The notes below the pieces were generated by a model. The model ran no database searches and was not told the DNA's origin. It saw nothing but the letters and a program-made list of their open reading frames with translations. Positions 47,166-56,385 of a DNA stretch of 64,000 nt are shown here, one piece after another. Each line of letters opens with the position of its first letter. Positions within the stretch are counted from its first letter, which is position 1. The translations under genes and the position numbers were made by a program. The stretch is from Lachnospiraceae bacterium (GTDB lineage Bacteria; Bacillota; Clostridia; Lachnospirales; Lachnospiraceae): contig JAFUAB010000037.1 in NCBI GenBank assembly GCA_017460885.1, positions 1 through 64,000 of the forward strand, written 5' to 3'.

Positions 47166-48757
47166 TTCACACTCTCCCTGTATTCCGTCGGAGGTATACC
47201 AACCACCTTTTTAAATATCCTGCTGAAATAATTGGGATCGCTGTACCCGACCTCCATGCAGATCTCCTTCATGGTCCTGTCCGGCAGAGCCAGCATCTCC
47301 TTGGCCTTGCTGATCCTGACTCCGGTCAGGAATTCCACAAAGTTCTCACCGGTTTTTTCCTTAAACAGTTTGCTGAAATAATAGGGGCTGATGTTCATGC
47401 TCCTGGAGATATCGTCCAGTGAAACATCCTTATTATAGTTCTCGTCTATATAGCGCTTCGCGTTCTCGATGATATCGTTGGACTTCTCGGTACGTTTGCT
47501 CATAGCGTCATGACAGGCATCCCCTATCCTGTCGAGATACCACTTCTTGAGTTCCTCAAGCGACGAGGCATTCATTACCGCCGGCAGATAGTCCGCGCGT
47601 TCGCTGAACCGGTATGTCATACCGCCGGCCAGATGAGACTCGGTTTCCGCACGCATTGCAAATTCCAGTACCTTGAGGCGGATATTGTTCATATCCCCCG
47701 TATAGGTCTGCTCCATCCAGCCGAAGAACTCGTTGCTCGCCTGCATACACTCATCAAAATGTCCGTTCCTGAGTTCCTCAAACATCCGCTTCTCCACCGC
47801 GATCGGATAATTCTCTGCATAATCCACCGAGAGCGGAAGATCGTCCACATGTCCAACCCGTCCCGTGGAATTGATCAGGGCTCTGAGACCGTCCTGATAT
47901 GATTCCATCGCATCCGTAAACGGAACCACTTCGCCGATACCTATACGGAAACTGATCCCGCACTCCTTGTTGAGTCTGTTGCCCAGGCTTCTGCAGCTGT
48001 CTATAAGATCCACGCGGGCGTTATAGTCCATGCTCCTGTTTTCATGGGGAACACAGACCGGTATCTTGTTGGACATTATATTACCGACGAAGCAGTCAAA
48101 TGTCTCCTTGATGATATCCCGTATCACATGATAATTTTCGCTCAGCCGGATGCTCGAGCCCACGGCATTGGTCATATGGTTGCCTTCCTGGCTGTCTCCG
48201 AACACCAATGCCATCATGAAGCAGTATGAAGTATGTATATCCAGCAATTCACGGTAACGATTGACATCCTCTTCGAAGTATTCCCTGAAAAGGATCGAAT
48301 ATATAAATCCGCTCTCGATGACAGGAATAACATTCTCCATCTTTTCCTTAATGATAAGGTCATTCCGGTGCTGTTCACGTCTGTCATCGATACACTTGAT
48401 CGCCCGTTCAAGAACCTCGGTAATGACTGTTTTGTTAAAAGGTTTATTGAGATACTCCAGGACTCCCAGCGAGATAGCCTCTTTTGCATACATGAAGCGG
48501 TCGTATGCACTGAGTACGATAAACACGATGGCAGGATTATTCCGCTGTATCTCCCTCATCGCATCTATACCGTTTATACCCGGCATCTGAATATCCATAA
48601 ACGCGATATCCGGCCGAAAGCTCTCCGCCAGTTCTATGACTGCGCGTCCGGTTTTGGCGGTCTCTATCTCAAACTGTCCCGGATATTCCTGTTCTATAAT
48701 ATATTTGAGCGAATCGGTAACGATACCCTCATCATCCGCAAGCATTATTCGATACAT
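47162..48757 (-). CDS. YesN-like AraC-type response regulator
   Basis: 531 residues. Receiver domain with phospho-acceptor Asp55 (DIAFMDIQMPGINGIDAM), Thr/Ser switch IVLSAYDRF and Lys in EYLNKPFNK; a long middle region; then a C-terminal AraC HTH (KRYIDENYNKDVSLDDISRS...NISPYYFSKLFKEKTGENF, MKEICMEVGYSDPNYFSRIFKK). It follows the kinase stop directly (TAA-ATG) and likely activates the ChvE-Ggu operon downstream. Confidence 0.95.
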   Translation of the reverse strand: MYRIMLADDEGIVTDSLKYIIEQEYPGQFEIETAKTGRAVIELAESFRPDIAFMDIQMPGINGIDAMREIQRNNPAIVFIVLSAYDRFMYAKEAISLGVLEYLNKPFNKTVITEVLERAIKCIDDRREQHRNDLIIKEKMENVIPVIESGFIYSILFREYFEEDVNRYRELLDIHTSYCFMMALVFGDSQEGNHMTNAVGSSIRLSENYHVIRDIIKETFDCFVGNIMSNKIPVCVPHENRSMDYNARVDLIDSCRSLGNRLNKECGISFRIGIGEVVPFTDAMESYQDGLRALINSTGRVGHVDDLPLSVDYAENYPIAVEKRMFEELRNGHFDECMQASNEFFGWMEQTYTGDMNNIRLKVLEFAMRAETESHLAGGMTYRFSERADYLPAVMNASSLEELKKWYLDRIGDACHDAMSKRTEKSNDIIENAKRYIDENYNKDVSLDDISRSMNISPYYFSKLFKEKTGENFVEFLTGVRISKAKEMLALPDRTMKEICMEVGYSDPNYFSRIFKKVVGIPPTEYRESVK

Positions 48758-50263
48758 TTACTCTTCCCCGTCTTTCTCCGGTTGAGGTATGGTTACCACA
48801 ACCTCTGTTCCGGTGCCTTCGCCCTCACTGTGTATATCCAGAAGTCCCGTCTCTCCGAAATACAATTCCAGCCTGCCCATAACATTTCCGAGCCCGATGC
48901 CGCTGCCTCCGGAGGAATTCCTGTCAGATACGTAATCTCCGTTCAACACTTCCTCTATACGTTCTCTGCTCATACCACGTCCGTTATCCCAGACACTGAG
49001 CTCCAGATGATCTCCCACGGAAGTACATGTAACTTCTATGATCTTCTCTCCTTCAAGATCCCGGATACCGTAGTTAACGGCGTTCTCCACGATCGGCTGC
49101 AATATCATGCTGGGCACGCGGACTGATTCCAGACTCTCATCTATATCCTTGTGGTAATGGATCTCCCCCGAGAATCGGACATTGAGAATATATATATAAT
49201 TGTCTACCAGACTGAGTTCCTCTCCTATGGTAGTGTCCTCTTCCAGCTTACGTATATTATATCTGAAAAAACTGGCCATATTATCTATGAACACAACTGT
49301 TTTATCGGCTCCCTCCATCATAGCCAGCTGGGCACCCGCATTTAATGTATTAAAGAGAAAATGAGGATTGATCTGAGCCTGCAGAAGCTTCAGCTGCGCG
49401 TCCTTCATGCGGGTTTCCATCAGCAGCTCATTTTCCTTCATCGCGTTCTCCTTTTGGAGCGACTCGCGAAGTCTTTCCACATACAGCCTGATCGATTCAA
49501 GCATCTGGGCAAAGGTTCCGGACAAAATCCCGATCTCGTCGTGACTGCCGGTAGGTTCAACCACGACATCAAAGTTTCCCTCCGAAACCTCCCTGGCCGC
49601 TCCGGACAGATCGCGCAGAGGCCGGGTAATATTGCCGATCAGCGCACTCATCAGTAATATATTGAATATCCCCGTGATGACAAGTACTCCTATGTTGACA
49701 AATTCCAGATATTTAAGTGACGTAAGAAGCACCCTGTAATCATCATTGTTGCTTCGAAATCTCGCATTATTCAGACTGTATATAAAAGTCTCGACATCAT
49801 TCTCACGATCGGTGGCTTTTTCGTAGTACATACTGTACTGCTCCACATCACGGCCTCGTTTGGCATTGATGGTATCCTCCACAACCGACAGATAATTCAA
49901 AGAAAGATTGTAAATGTTTTTTTCAGCAAGAAGCATCGGATCACTGACAGCATCCTTATTAAGTACATCGAGATAGTTTCTGAAATTCTGATCCGCACGG
50001 TAATACTTGTTAAGTGAATCGGAGCTCTTGGTATCCAGATATTCCGTCATCGTTGCCTGAACATCTCCCAATGCCCCCAGCAGACCGTCCAGATTCAGAT
50101 TACTGACATAGATCTGCTCCAGCTGATTGACCATTGTATTGATATTTACTATCATTACGGTATTTACGGACAACAGAAAAAGAAGCGTCAGAACAAATCC
50201 CGCCATCAACTTCACCTGCAGACTTCTGTTATTCCAATCGACCAGTTTACTCAGCTTCTTCAT
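48758..50263 (-). CDS. LytS/YesM-type sensor histidine kinase
   Basis: 501 residues: membrane helix about 20-40, an extracellular four-helix sensor region (about 45-180), second helix about 186-208, HAMP (LIGNITRPLRDLSGAAREVSEG), short coiled coil, then the His_kinase domain with the phospho-acceptor in INPHFLFNTLNAG and HATPase motifs NAVNYGIRD, VWDNGRGM and GIGLGNVMGRL. It overlaps the upstream binding-protein gene by 17 bp. Confidence 0.95.
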   Translation of the reverse strand: MKKLSKLVDWNNRSLQVKLMAGFVLTLLFLLSVNTVMIVNINTMVNQLEQIYVSNLNLDGLLGALGDVQATMTEYLDTKSSDSLNKYYRADQNFRNYLDVLNKDAVSDPMLLAEKNIYNLSLNYLSVVEDTINAKRGRDVEQYSMYYEKATDRENDVETFIYSLNNARFRSNNDDYRVLLTSLKYLEFVNIGVLVITGIFNILLMSALIGNITRPLRDLSGAAREVSEGNFDVVVEPTGSHDEIGILSGTFAQMLESIRLYVERLRESLQKENAMKENELLMETRMKDAQLKLLQAQINPHFLFNTLNAGAQLAMMEGADKTVVFIDNMASFFRYNIRKLEEDTTIGEELSLVDNYIYILNVRFSGEIHYHKDIDESLESVRVPSMILQPIVENAVNYGIRDLEGEKIIEVTCTSVGDHLELSVWDNGRGMSRERIEEVLNGDYVSDRNSSGGSGIGLGNVMGRLELYFGETGLLDIHSEGEGTGTEVVVTIPQPEKDGEE

Positions 50264-51269
50264 CCAGTTCTATGTCTCCGGCCCTGATCACCTCTGTGTC
50301 CTGAGTGATATAGTTGCTCACATAACCGGTATTTAAAAATTCATCAAGTGCCTCGACCGCGCTTGCTCCCATGCGTCTGGCATCAACCGAGATCGTTGCC
50401 TCGAGCAGACCTTTACTAACCGCCTCGAGTATATCTCCCGAGTCGTTGAAGCCATACATATACACATCGCCCACCCTGTTGTAATCAACTGCAGCCTGAT
50501 AAAGACAACGGGTATAAACCGAATTAAGTGCCACTATCGCATCCGGAATGTTACGGCCCATAAAAATATCGCGAATTTCCTCCTCTGCTGTAAAAGGGGT
50601 GTCATCATGCACATATACTCCCTTGATATTGCATGCATCTCTGAGCCCCTTATCCGCAAAAGCATCCGTAATTCCCGAAATGATCAGATCCTGTCCGCCT
50701 CCGACACTGTCGGGATCCATCAGAACAGTTATATCAATAGGCGAATTACTGTAGTGTCTCAGTATCTCGGCTCCGTACTGTCTGCCGATCGTATAGCTTC
50801 CGAACCCGACGAAGCATATCCTTTCCGAATCGGCACAGTCCGAAAGCAGGGTCACCACGGGAATGCCCTTCTCAAATGCCTCATTTATCAGTTCGGCCAT
50901 TCCTTCATCCGAGTCGCCGTTTATGATGATACCGTCTACCCCCGCATCTATGGCCATGCTGACAAGCTTGTTCTTGTCTACGCTGGCGGTCAGCTCCGAA
51001 CCGAAATACTCGGTATAAGCATCCAGCTCCTCTCCGCGTTCAAGTGCTCCTCCGTAGATGTTGTCCCACAGGCTCTCATCGCCTCCGGTATGAATAAAAG
51101 CATAATGCCGGGAAAAGGTATTGCCGGACTGTATCTGAACCTGTCCCGAGGTCGACCCGATCCGCCCGAGAATTATGTGCATAGCAATAAAGCTCCCGAC
51201 GGTTATCACAGCCATCAGGAGCACAAAACTCAGTATTATCTTAATGGTAATGGAATCGGAATTTTTCAT
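50247..51269 (-). CDS. Membrane-anchored sugar-binding sensor protein
   Basis: 340 residues. A non-cleaved N-terminal helix (about 10-32), then a Peripla_BP_4-like extracellular domain: YAFIHTGGDESLWDNIYGGAL, DAGVDGIIINGDSDEG, GIPVVTLLSDCADSERICFVGF, MDPDSVGGGQDLIISG, YMYGFNDSGDILEAVSKG. Its position before the LytS/YesN pair matches the XylFII-LytS-YesN three-component systems described in Clostridium, where the anchored binding protein signals to the kinase (established for that system; inferred here). Confidence 0.9.
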   Translation of the reverse strand: MKNSDSITIKIILSFVLLMAVITVGSFIAMHIILGRIGSTSGQVQIQSGNTFSRHYAFIHTGGDESLWDNIYGGALERGEELDAYTEYFGSELTASVDKNKLVSMAIDAGVDGIIINGDSDEGMAELINEAFEKGIPVVTLLSDCADSERICFVGFGSYTIGRQYGAEILRHYSNSPIDITVLMDPDSVGGGQDLIISGITDAFADKGLRDACNIKGVYVHDDTPFTAEEEIRDIFMGRNIPDAIVALNSVYTRCLYQAAVDYNRVGDVYMYGFNDSGDILEAVSKGLLEATISVDARRMGASAVEALDEFLNTGYVSNYITQDTEVIRAGDIELDEEAE

Positions 51270-51283
51270 GGATTACCATTGTA

Positions 51284-52189
51284 TCAACGGTTTACGCCCG
51301 CAGTGATTATCCAGGGTGCCGGCTGATCCTCAAACACACCGGAGCTCTTGAGTCTTGATACCGATATCTGTATCACATTCACTTCCTTAAGCCCGATCCC
51401 GGTCAGGATATCGCGCATCGATGCCGCCGTTTTGAAATCAAGTGTATATATCACAAATTCCATATCGGGATTGATCCCGGTCAGGAATTTAAGCTCCTGT
51501 TCAAGGCTTGCCGATGCAACCAGCATGGTAACGTCCGGCACGGCCAGGCCGGCAAATGTATCTTCTCCCACATGATCCACTATGACAACATTCGAGAGCC
51601 CGAACCGGTTGACATTCTCCTCCATGGTCTCCCGGTCTCTCTCCCTGTATTCGACCGCTATCACGGTTCCCTCGCCGCACATCATCGCGGCTTCAACCGC
51701 TATGGATTCGCCGGAGATAACGCAGAGATTCTTGCTCTCGTGTATCTTCATCTTGGAGATCAATACCGAACGGATCTCTGAACCGACATATTTCACCGAG
51801 CCCGATGCAAACTGGTTATTGTCCATACCGAATTTGATCGTATTCCTCGCATTCGGATTAAGTACGATCATCCCGGCCGAGGCATTGATGCCACGATCTA
51901 TCATATCGCTGACCTTATCCCTCTTGATCGGGCCCTCCGGCTCGGAACCTTCATTATATATGACCTCACAGTCTCCGAGGCCTACATCCCACATCTTATA
52001 AAATATGTCCATGTTGCCGGCTTCGGTAAAGACCAGGACACACCGATGTGCCTCTACCGTAGGGATCAGATTCTTGTTCTTGCGGGTTATGTCCAGTATC
52101 CTGACATGTTCAAGATCGATCTCGGAATTATCCGAGAAATACTTAAGCCATGACAATATGTGCGTATTGGTAAAAAGTTCCTGATTCAT
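51284..52189 (-). CDS. CbiT/CobL-like protein with degenerate SAM motif
   Basis: 301 residues. The second half resembles precorrin-6B decarboxylating methyltransferase CbiT: FASGSVKYVGSEIRSVLISKMKI, VEAAMMCGEGTVIAVEYRERDRETMEENVNRFGLSNVVIVDH. The usual SAM loop (DIGAGTGS) is here CVISGESIAVEAA, so SAM binding is doubtful. The first half could be a degenerate tetrapyrrole-methylase domain. It ends 14 bp before the sensor-binding-protein gene and has GGGGGAG upstream. No other cobalamin genes are in the window. A role in the sugar-sensing operon cannot be derived. Confidence 0.7.
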   Translation of the reverse strand: MNQELFTNTHILSWLKYFSDNSEIDLEHVRILDITRKNKNLIPTVEAHRCVLVFTEAGNMDIFYKMWDVGLGDCEVIYNEGSEPEGPIKRDKVSDMIDRGINASAGMIVLNPNARNTIKFGMDNNQFASGSVKYVGSEIRSVLISKMKIHESKNLCVISGESIAVEAAMMCGEGTVIAVEYRERDRETMEENVNRFGLSNVVIVDHVGEDTFAGLAVPDVTMLVASASLEQELKFLTGINPDMEFVIYTLDFKTAASMRDILTGIGLKEVNVIQISVSRLKSSGVFEDQPAPWIITAGVNR

Positions 52190-52253
52190 AGTGTTCTCCC
52201 CCTCGGAAATCCTTCTCCTGCTCCGGAATCAATCAGTCTTTCATTAATAATTC

Positions 52254-53189
52254 TTACTTACAAAGGGTAAGCAGCTCCTCCCATTTGGCATCCACATATT
52301 CCTGCGCCGCCTCTATGGTCCATTCGTTGCCGGGCTTAAAGCAGTGTTTAAACCTGCCCTGTCTGCTCATAAAGTCTTCTACCGGCAGTTTATGTCTGGG
52401 TTCGTAAGTGAGGTGGTATTCTCCTTCCACCACTTCATAAACCGGCCATACGCAGGTATCTATGGCCAGCTTACAGATCTCAAGCAATTCATCTGCCGGA
52501 TACTGCCAGCCTCTCGGGCAGGGCGTAAGCACATTCACAAAGGTCGGCCCCTGCGTATAGATCGCACGATGAGCCTTCTCGTGAAAATCCTTCATATTGC
52601 CGAACATGGTCGTCTGTGCCACATAGGGTGATCCGTGAGCAACCATGATACGTGTCAGATCCTTCTGATTCTGCTTCTTACCCACACTCTCCGTACCGGC
52701 AGGTGTCGTAGTAGCCGACGTAAATCTCGGAGTAGCCGAAGATCTCTGGGTTCCGGTATTCATATAAGCATTATTGTCATAACAGAAATATGTAAAGTCA
52801 TGTCCTCTCTCAAAGGCACCCGAAAGCGACTGGAAGCCTATATCGTAGGTTCCGCCGTCTCCTCCGATGGCGAGGATCTTAAACTCCGCATCCTCAGCGA
52901 GCTTACCCCTGCGCTTCATAACGTTCCGGGCCGCCTCGACACCCGAAGCGGTGGCGGATGCATTTTCAAAAGCGGTATGGATATAGGAATCATCCCATGC
53001 CGTATAAGGATACTGGAAGGATGAAACCTCCAGACACCCGGTCGCGTTGCAGACTACCGCCTTGTCCTTTTCATCGACGGCGCGCATCATTGCCCTGCAC
53101 ACTATTCCCGCTCCGCAGCCTGCACAGAGTCTGTGTCCGGGATAGAAGCGCTCCTTTTTATTCATTTCTTCTTTAAGATTATATGCCAT
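52254..53189 (-). CDS. porB: Pyruvate:ferredoxin oxidoreductase beta subunit
   Basis: Thiamine-diphosphate-binding subunit. 311 residues. HRLCAGCGAGIVCRAMMRA with cluster Cys residues, ThDP motif IGGDGGTYDIGFQSLSGAFERGHDFTYFCYDNNAYMNTG, and APY-like substrate segment HGSPYVAQT, C-terminal Cys-rich region. The four-gene order porGDAB is that of the multi-subunit PFOR of Thermotoga and several Clostridia. Confidence 0.94.
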   Translation of the reverse strand: MAYNLKEEMNKKERFYPGHRLCAGCGAGIVCRAMMRAVDEKDKAVVCNATGCLEVSSFQYPYTAWDDSYIHTAFENASATASGVEAARNVMKRRGKLAEDAEFKILAIGGDGGTYDIGFQSLSGAFERGHDFTYFCYDNNAYMNTGTQRSSATPRFTSATTTPAGTESVGKKQNQKDLTRIMVAHGSPYVAQTTMFGNMKDFHEKAHRAIYTQGPTFVNVLTPCPRGWQYPADELLEICKLAIDTCVWPVYEVVEGEYHLTYEPRHKLPVEDFMSRQGRFKHCFKPGNEWTIEAAQEYVDAKWEELLTLCK

Positions 53190-53249
53190 GATATCCTCTC
53201 ATATGTCCGTGTCCGTCTGACACGGCTTGCGTAAATCCATTATCCGGTC

Positions 53250-54434
53250 TTATCTTTCCCTCTGTCCCATATGGGTGTAGACCGCTCCGATCTCACCTCC
53301 CGCAGCGATATCCTGCAGTCTGGTATATACCTGTTTTGCGGCAGCTACCGTGAAATCCCTGCCTCCGAGACCGTATACTATATCAACCATCTTAGGTCTG
53401 TTATCCATATTTATGCAGGCAGCGCAAGTCTCCGCGAAAAGAGGCCCGCCGCAGCCCGAAAAGCCCTCGCTCTTATCCATGACGGCAACTGCCCTGCATC
53501 CTGCAAGAGCCTTTGCGATCTCTTCCGACGGGAAGGGTCTGAATACCCTGACCTTGATCAGTCCGGCTCTGATACCCTCATTTCTGAGAGCATCGACCTC
53601 AGCCTTGGCCGTACCTGCCGAGGATCCCATAATGACCATGGCTATCTCGGCATCCTCCATCCTGTATTCCTCTATCAGGCCGTAACGCCGGCCGAAGGTC
53701 TTTTCAAAATCATCCGCCACCTCCATGATCACACGCTTCGCATTCATCATGGCGTGTGCCTGGGCAACACGGGCTTCCATATAGTAATTCGATACTCCGT
53801 AAGGGCCCACCGCAAGCGGATTATCTGTTTTGAGCAGATAATTCTCCGGATGATACTCACCGACAAATGCTTTGACCGCATCATCCTCCTCCAGCTCTAT
53901 ATTCTCTATCGCATGGGATGTGATGAAGCCATCCTCACAGACCATCAGAGGCAGTCTGACATCGGGATGCTCCGCGATCCTGTGAGCCATCAGGTAATTA
54001 TCATATACCTCCTGATTATTCTCGGAATAGAGCTGTATGAAGCCTGAATCCCTCTCGGCCATTGAATCCGAATAGTCATGATTTATATTGATCGGGCCTG
54101 TCAGAGCGCGGCACGAAACTGCCAGTACTATAGGGAGTCTGGATGAAGCCGCCACATACAGCACCTCATTCATAAAGGAAAGACCGGCGGAAGAGGTTGC
54201 CGTCACGGCTCTGCAGCCTGCTGCCTCGGCACCCATACATGCACTCATGGACGAATGCTCGCTTTCCACACATATAAACTCCGTATCCACTTTGCCGTCA
54301 GCCACGTATTGTGCAAAATACTGCGGGATCTCCGTGGACGGTGTGATCGGAAACATTGCGAATACATCCGGATTGATCTGTCGCATTGCGGTTGCTATGG
54401 CTTCATTTCCGGACAGTCGTTCTCTGATACTCAT
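53250..54434 (-). CDS. porA: Pyruvate:ferredoxin oxidoreductase alpha subunit
   Basis: 394 residues. MSIRERLSGNEAIATAMRQINPDVFAMFPITPSTEIPQYFAQYV, FICVESEHSSMSACMGAEAAGCRAVTATSSAGL, and the transketolase-C-like part VMGSSAGTAKAEVDALRNEGIRAGLIKVRVFRPFP. It starts 1 bp into the porD stop. Subunit architecture fits pyruvate rather than branched-chain 2-oxoacids, but substrate is not provable from sequence alone. Confidence 0.93.
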   Translation of the reverse strand: MSIRERLSGNEAIATAMRQINPDVFAMFPITPSTEIPQYFAQYVADGKVDTEFICVESEHSSMSACMGAEAAGCRAVTATSSAGLSFMNEVLYVAASSRLPIVLAVSCRALTGPININHDYSDSMAERDSGFIQLYSENNQEVYDNYLMAHRIAEHPDVRLPLMVCEDGFITSHAIENIELEEDDAVKAFVGEYHPENYLLKTDNPLAVGPYGVSNYYMEARVAQAHAMMNAKRVIMEVADDFEKTFGRRYGLIEEYRMEDAEIAMVIMGSSAGTAKAEVDALRNEGIRAGLIKVRVFRPFPSEEIAKALAGCRAVAVMDKSEGFSGCGGPLFAETCAACINMDNRPKMVDIVYGLGGRDFTVAAAKQVYTRLQDIAAGGEIGAVYTHMGQRER

Positions 54435-54751
54435 TATCTCACCTCCCCGGATGAGTCATACTCATCTTCCCAGACGATGGCCTTAAATGGACATGCCTTG
54501 ATGCATATTCCGCAGCCCTTGCAGTGATCGTAGTCAAAGTCCGCTCTTCTGCCGCCCGAAACCGGTATGGAGGCATCCGGACAAAACGGTGCGCAAAGCA
54601 CACACTGCTTGCACTTGTCCTCAAGCCATTTAGGCGTTCTGGATCTCCACTCACCGGTCATCGTAAGCCTGCTGGTGCCGGGCTCGTATATTTCGCATCC
54701 CACAGTCATATCCTGCCATGGGATCTGTTCGTTGATGTCTTTTGCTTTCAT
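54434..54751 (-). CDS. porD: Pyruvate:ferredoxin oxidoreductase delta subunit
   Basis: Ferredoxin-like subunit that carries electrons to external ferredoxin. About 105 residues with two [4Fe-4S] motifs, CKQCVLCAPFCPDA and CKGCGICIKACPF. The ATG at 54751 is chosen because GGAG precedes it by 7 nt; an in-frame TTG at 54763 is part of that SD. It overlaps porA by 1 bp. Confidence 0.93.
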   Translation of the reverse strand: MKAKDINEQIPWQDMTVGCEIYEPGTSRLTMTGEWRSRTPKWLEDKCKQCVLCAPFCPDASIPVSGGRRADFDYDHCKGCGICIKACPFKAIVWEDEYDSSGEVR

Positions 54752-54816
54752 TTTATACTCCAATATTGCTATGCGGAGAGGGGATCCGTAAGGCAGACCT
54801 CCCGCATGCTATCCCT

Positions 54817-55392
54817 TCACTCCGATACATTCTCAAAGGAAATCCGCAGACATTCGAGATTACCTTCTACAACCTGCGGTTTTTTTGCAAACTTATGACG
54901 ATAGGAGCCCTCCATGTCCTGAAGAAATCTGTCCCTGTCCACGCAACCGCTCACCGCTACAACCGCGGCAAGCATCGGCGTATTGGGGAAGTATGCTCCC
55001 AGACACTTAAGTGAGATCGAGCGTGCATCTATGGTGCAGACTCTTCCCTCGTAGCCCTTTAACTTCAGACGTATCTCTTCCGGCGTCAGAGCAGTGTTTA
55101 CTATGATCGCTCCTTCCTTCTTAAGTCCCGCCGTCACATCTACGCTGTCAAGCAGCGTCTCGTCCACTACGGCAACATAATCGGGCTCGTAAATATTTGA
55201 ATGGATACTGCAGCGTTCATCGGAGATCCGGTTATACGCCGTGATCGGCGCACCGCTTCTCTCAGGTCCGTACTCGGGAAAGGACTGGACATATCTTCCC
55301 GCCATAAAAGCCGCATCCGCCAGTAGCTGACTCGCCGTCTTTGCTCCCTGTCCGCCTCTTCCATGCCATCGGATTTCTATCATTTCATTCAT
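54817..55392 (-). CDS. porG: Pyruvate:ferredoxin oxidoreductase gamma subunit
   Basis: About 191 residues. EIRWHGRGGQGAKTASQLLADAAF, the family glycine-rich start; SFPEYGPERSGAPITAYNRIS; and ALTPEEIRLKLKG. Starts at ATG 55392 behind GGAGAG. First gene of porGDAB. Confidence 0.94.
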   Translation of the reverse strand: MNEMIEIRWHGRGGQGAKTASQLLADAAFMAGRYVQSFPEYGPERSGAPITAYNRISDERCSIHSNIYEPDYVAVVDETLLDSVDVTAGLKKEGAIIVNTALTPEEIRLKLKGYEGRVCTIDARSISLKCLGAYFPNTPMLAAVVAVSGCVDRDRFLQDMEGSYRHKFAKKPQVVEGNLECLRISFENVSE

Positions 55393-55500
55393 AATACTCT
55401 CCAAAACAATAAACTCCGGAGCCGCCGGTACCGCACGGTTCCGCGCAAGCAGTCATAAATATACAGTAAACGGCAAAGAATTTATACTTTTCGTCGTTTA

Positions 55501-56385
55501 CTATAAAAGATTCAGTTTCTCATCTATTATATATTTGGATACGAATACAAGAGCTATCGCAACCGCAAGCGTTACTATCAGCTTCAGATCATATCTCACA
55601 AAGAAACCTGAATTTACGAATTCTGATCCCAGGCCCTTATTCAGACTGTAAATACGTTTTGCCGAAAAAGCACTGATGAGTCCTGTGATAATGGTCATTA
55701 TGATATTTGTACCCCAGGAAATGATAAAGTAAAATACAATTCCCATCAGGCCTCTGTTTTTCTTAAAAAGCTGCCCGATCGTCAATGCTCCGTATATATG
55801 GGCTATCGTGATAAACGGAGACAGGATGGCGGAAAAAACACCATACATACTGATATGAACAATCGTACCCTTATTCTCCTTCAGATACTCCGGCAGATAA
55901 GGGATCCAGCCGTAAACAGTATCCAGCACCTGCTTAAAGGTATATCCTGCCCTGTAGCCCACTATCACGGCTGAAATAAAAATAAATCCCAGCGATGCGG
56001 CTATAGCCAGCATTATGATCATATACCACAGATATCCGACTATTATTTTGGAACCCAGTCGTTCCATCGTGGTGGCAGGCAGTGTATGTGTCAGATATCC
56101 CTCATCATCATACATTGAATGATAAAAACGGACCGCCAGATAGATGATCGAGGCCAGATTTACGCTTACGATCAAAAGTCCCAATGCGAATATTCCGAAA
56201 CCGCCGGAAACAAAAGCAAACGCTTCCACCGAATCCGATGATTCATGTCCGGTAACAAACCCCGAATACATCGGAGTCTGTATCATGACTGCAACTATCA
56301 GTCCGTATATACCCATTATGGCTGCCAGTATACCTTCCACGCGGCAAACACTGAGCCAGTCGTATTTCATTAATTTGGTCAGCAT
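55501..56385 (-). CDS. ABC-2 type transporter permease
   Basis: 294 residues with six hydrophobic segments (about 18-38, 60-85, 110-140, 180-205, 215-240, 265-285). It overlaps the ATP-binding gene by 7 bp, so the two form an exporter-type unit. The permease resembles small clostridial ABC-2 proteins of unknown substrate. A weak AGTAAACG/CGTTTACT hairpin follows the stop and lies before porG. Confidence 0.85.
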   Translation of the reverse strand: MLTKLMKYDWLSVCRVEGILAAIMGIYGLIVAVMIQTPMYSGFVTGHESSDSVEAFAFVSGGFGIFALGLLIVSVNLASIIYLAVRFYHSMYDDEGYLTHTLPATTMERLGSKIIVGYLWYMIIMLAIAASLGFIFISAVIVGYRAGYTFKQVLDTVYGWIPYLPEYLKENKGTIVHISMYGVFSAILSPFITIAHIYGALTIGQLFKKNRGLMGIVFYFIISWGTNIIMTIITGLISAFSAKRIYSLNKGLGSEFVNSGFFVRYDLKLIVTLAVAIALVFVSKYIIDEKLNLL

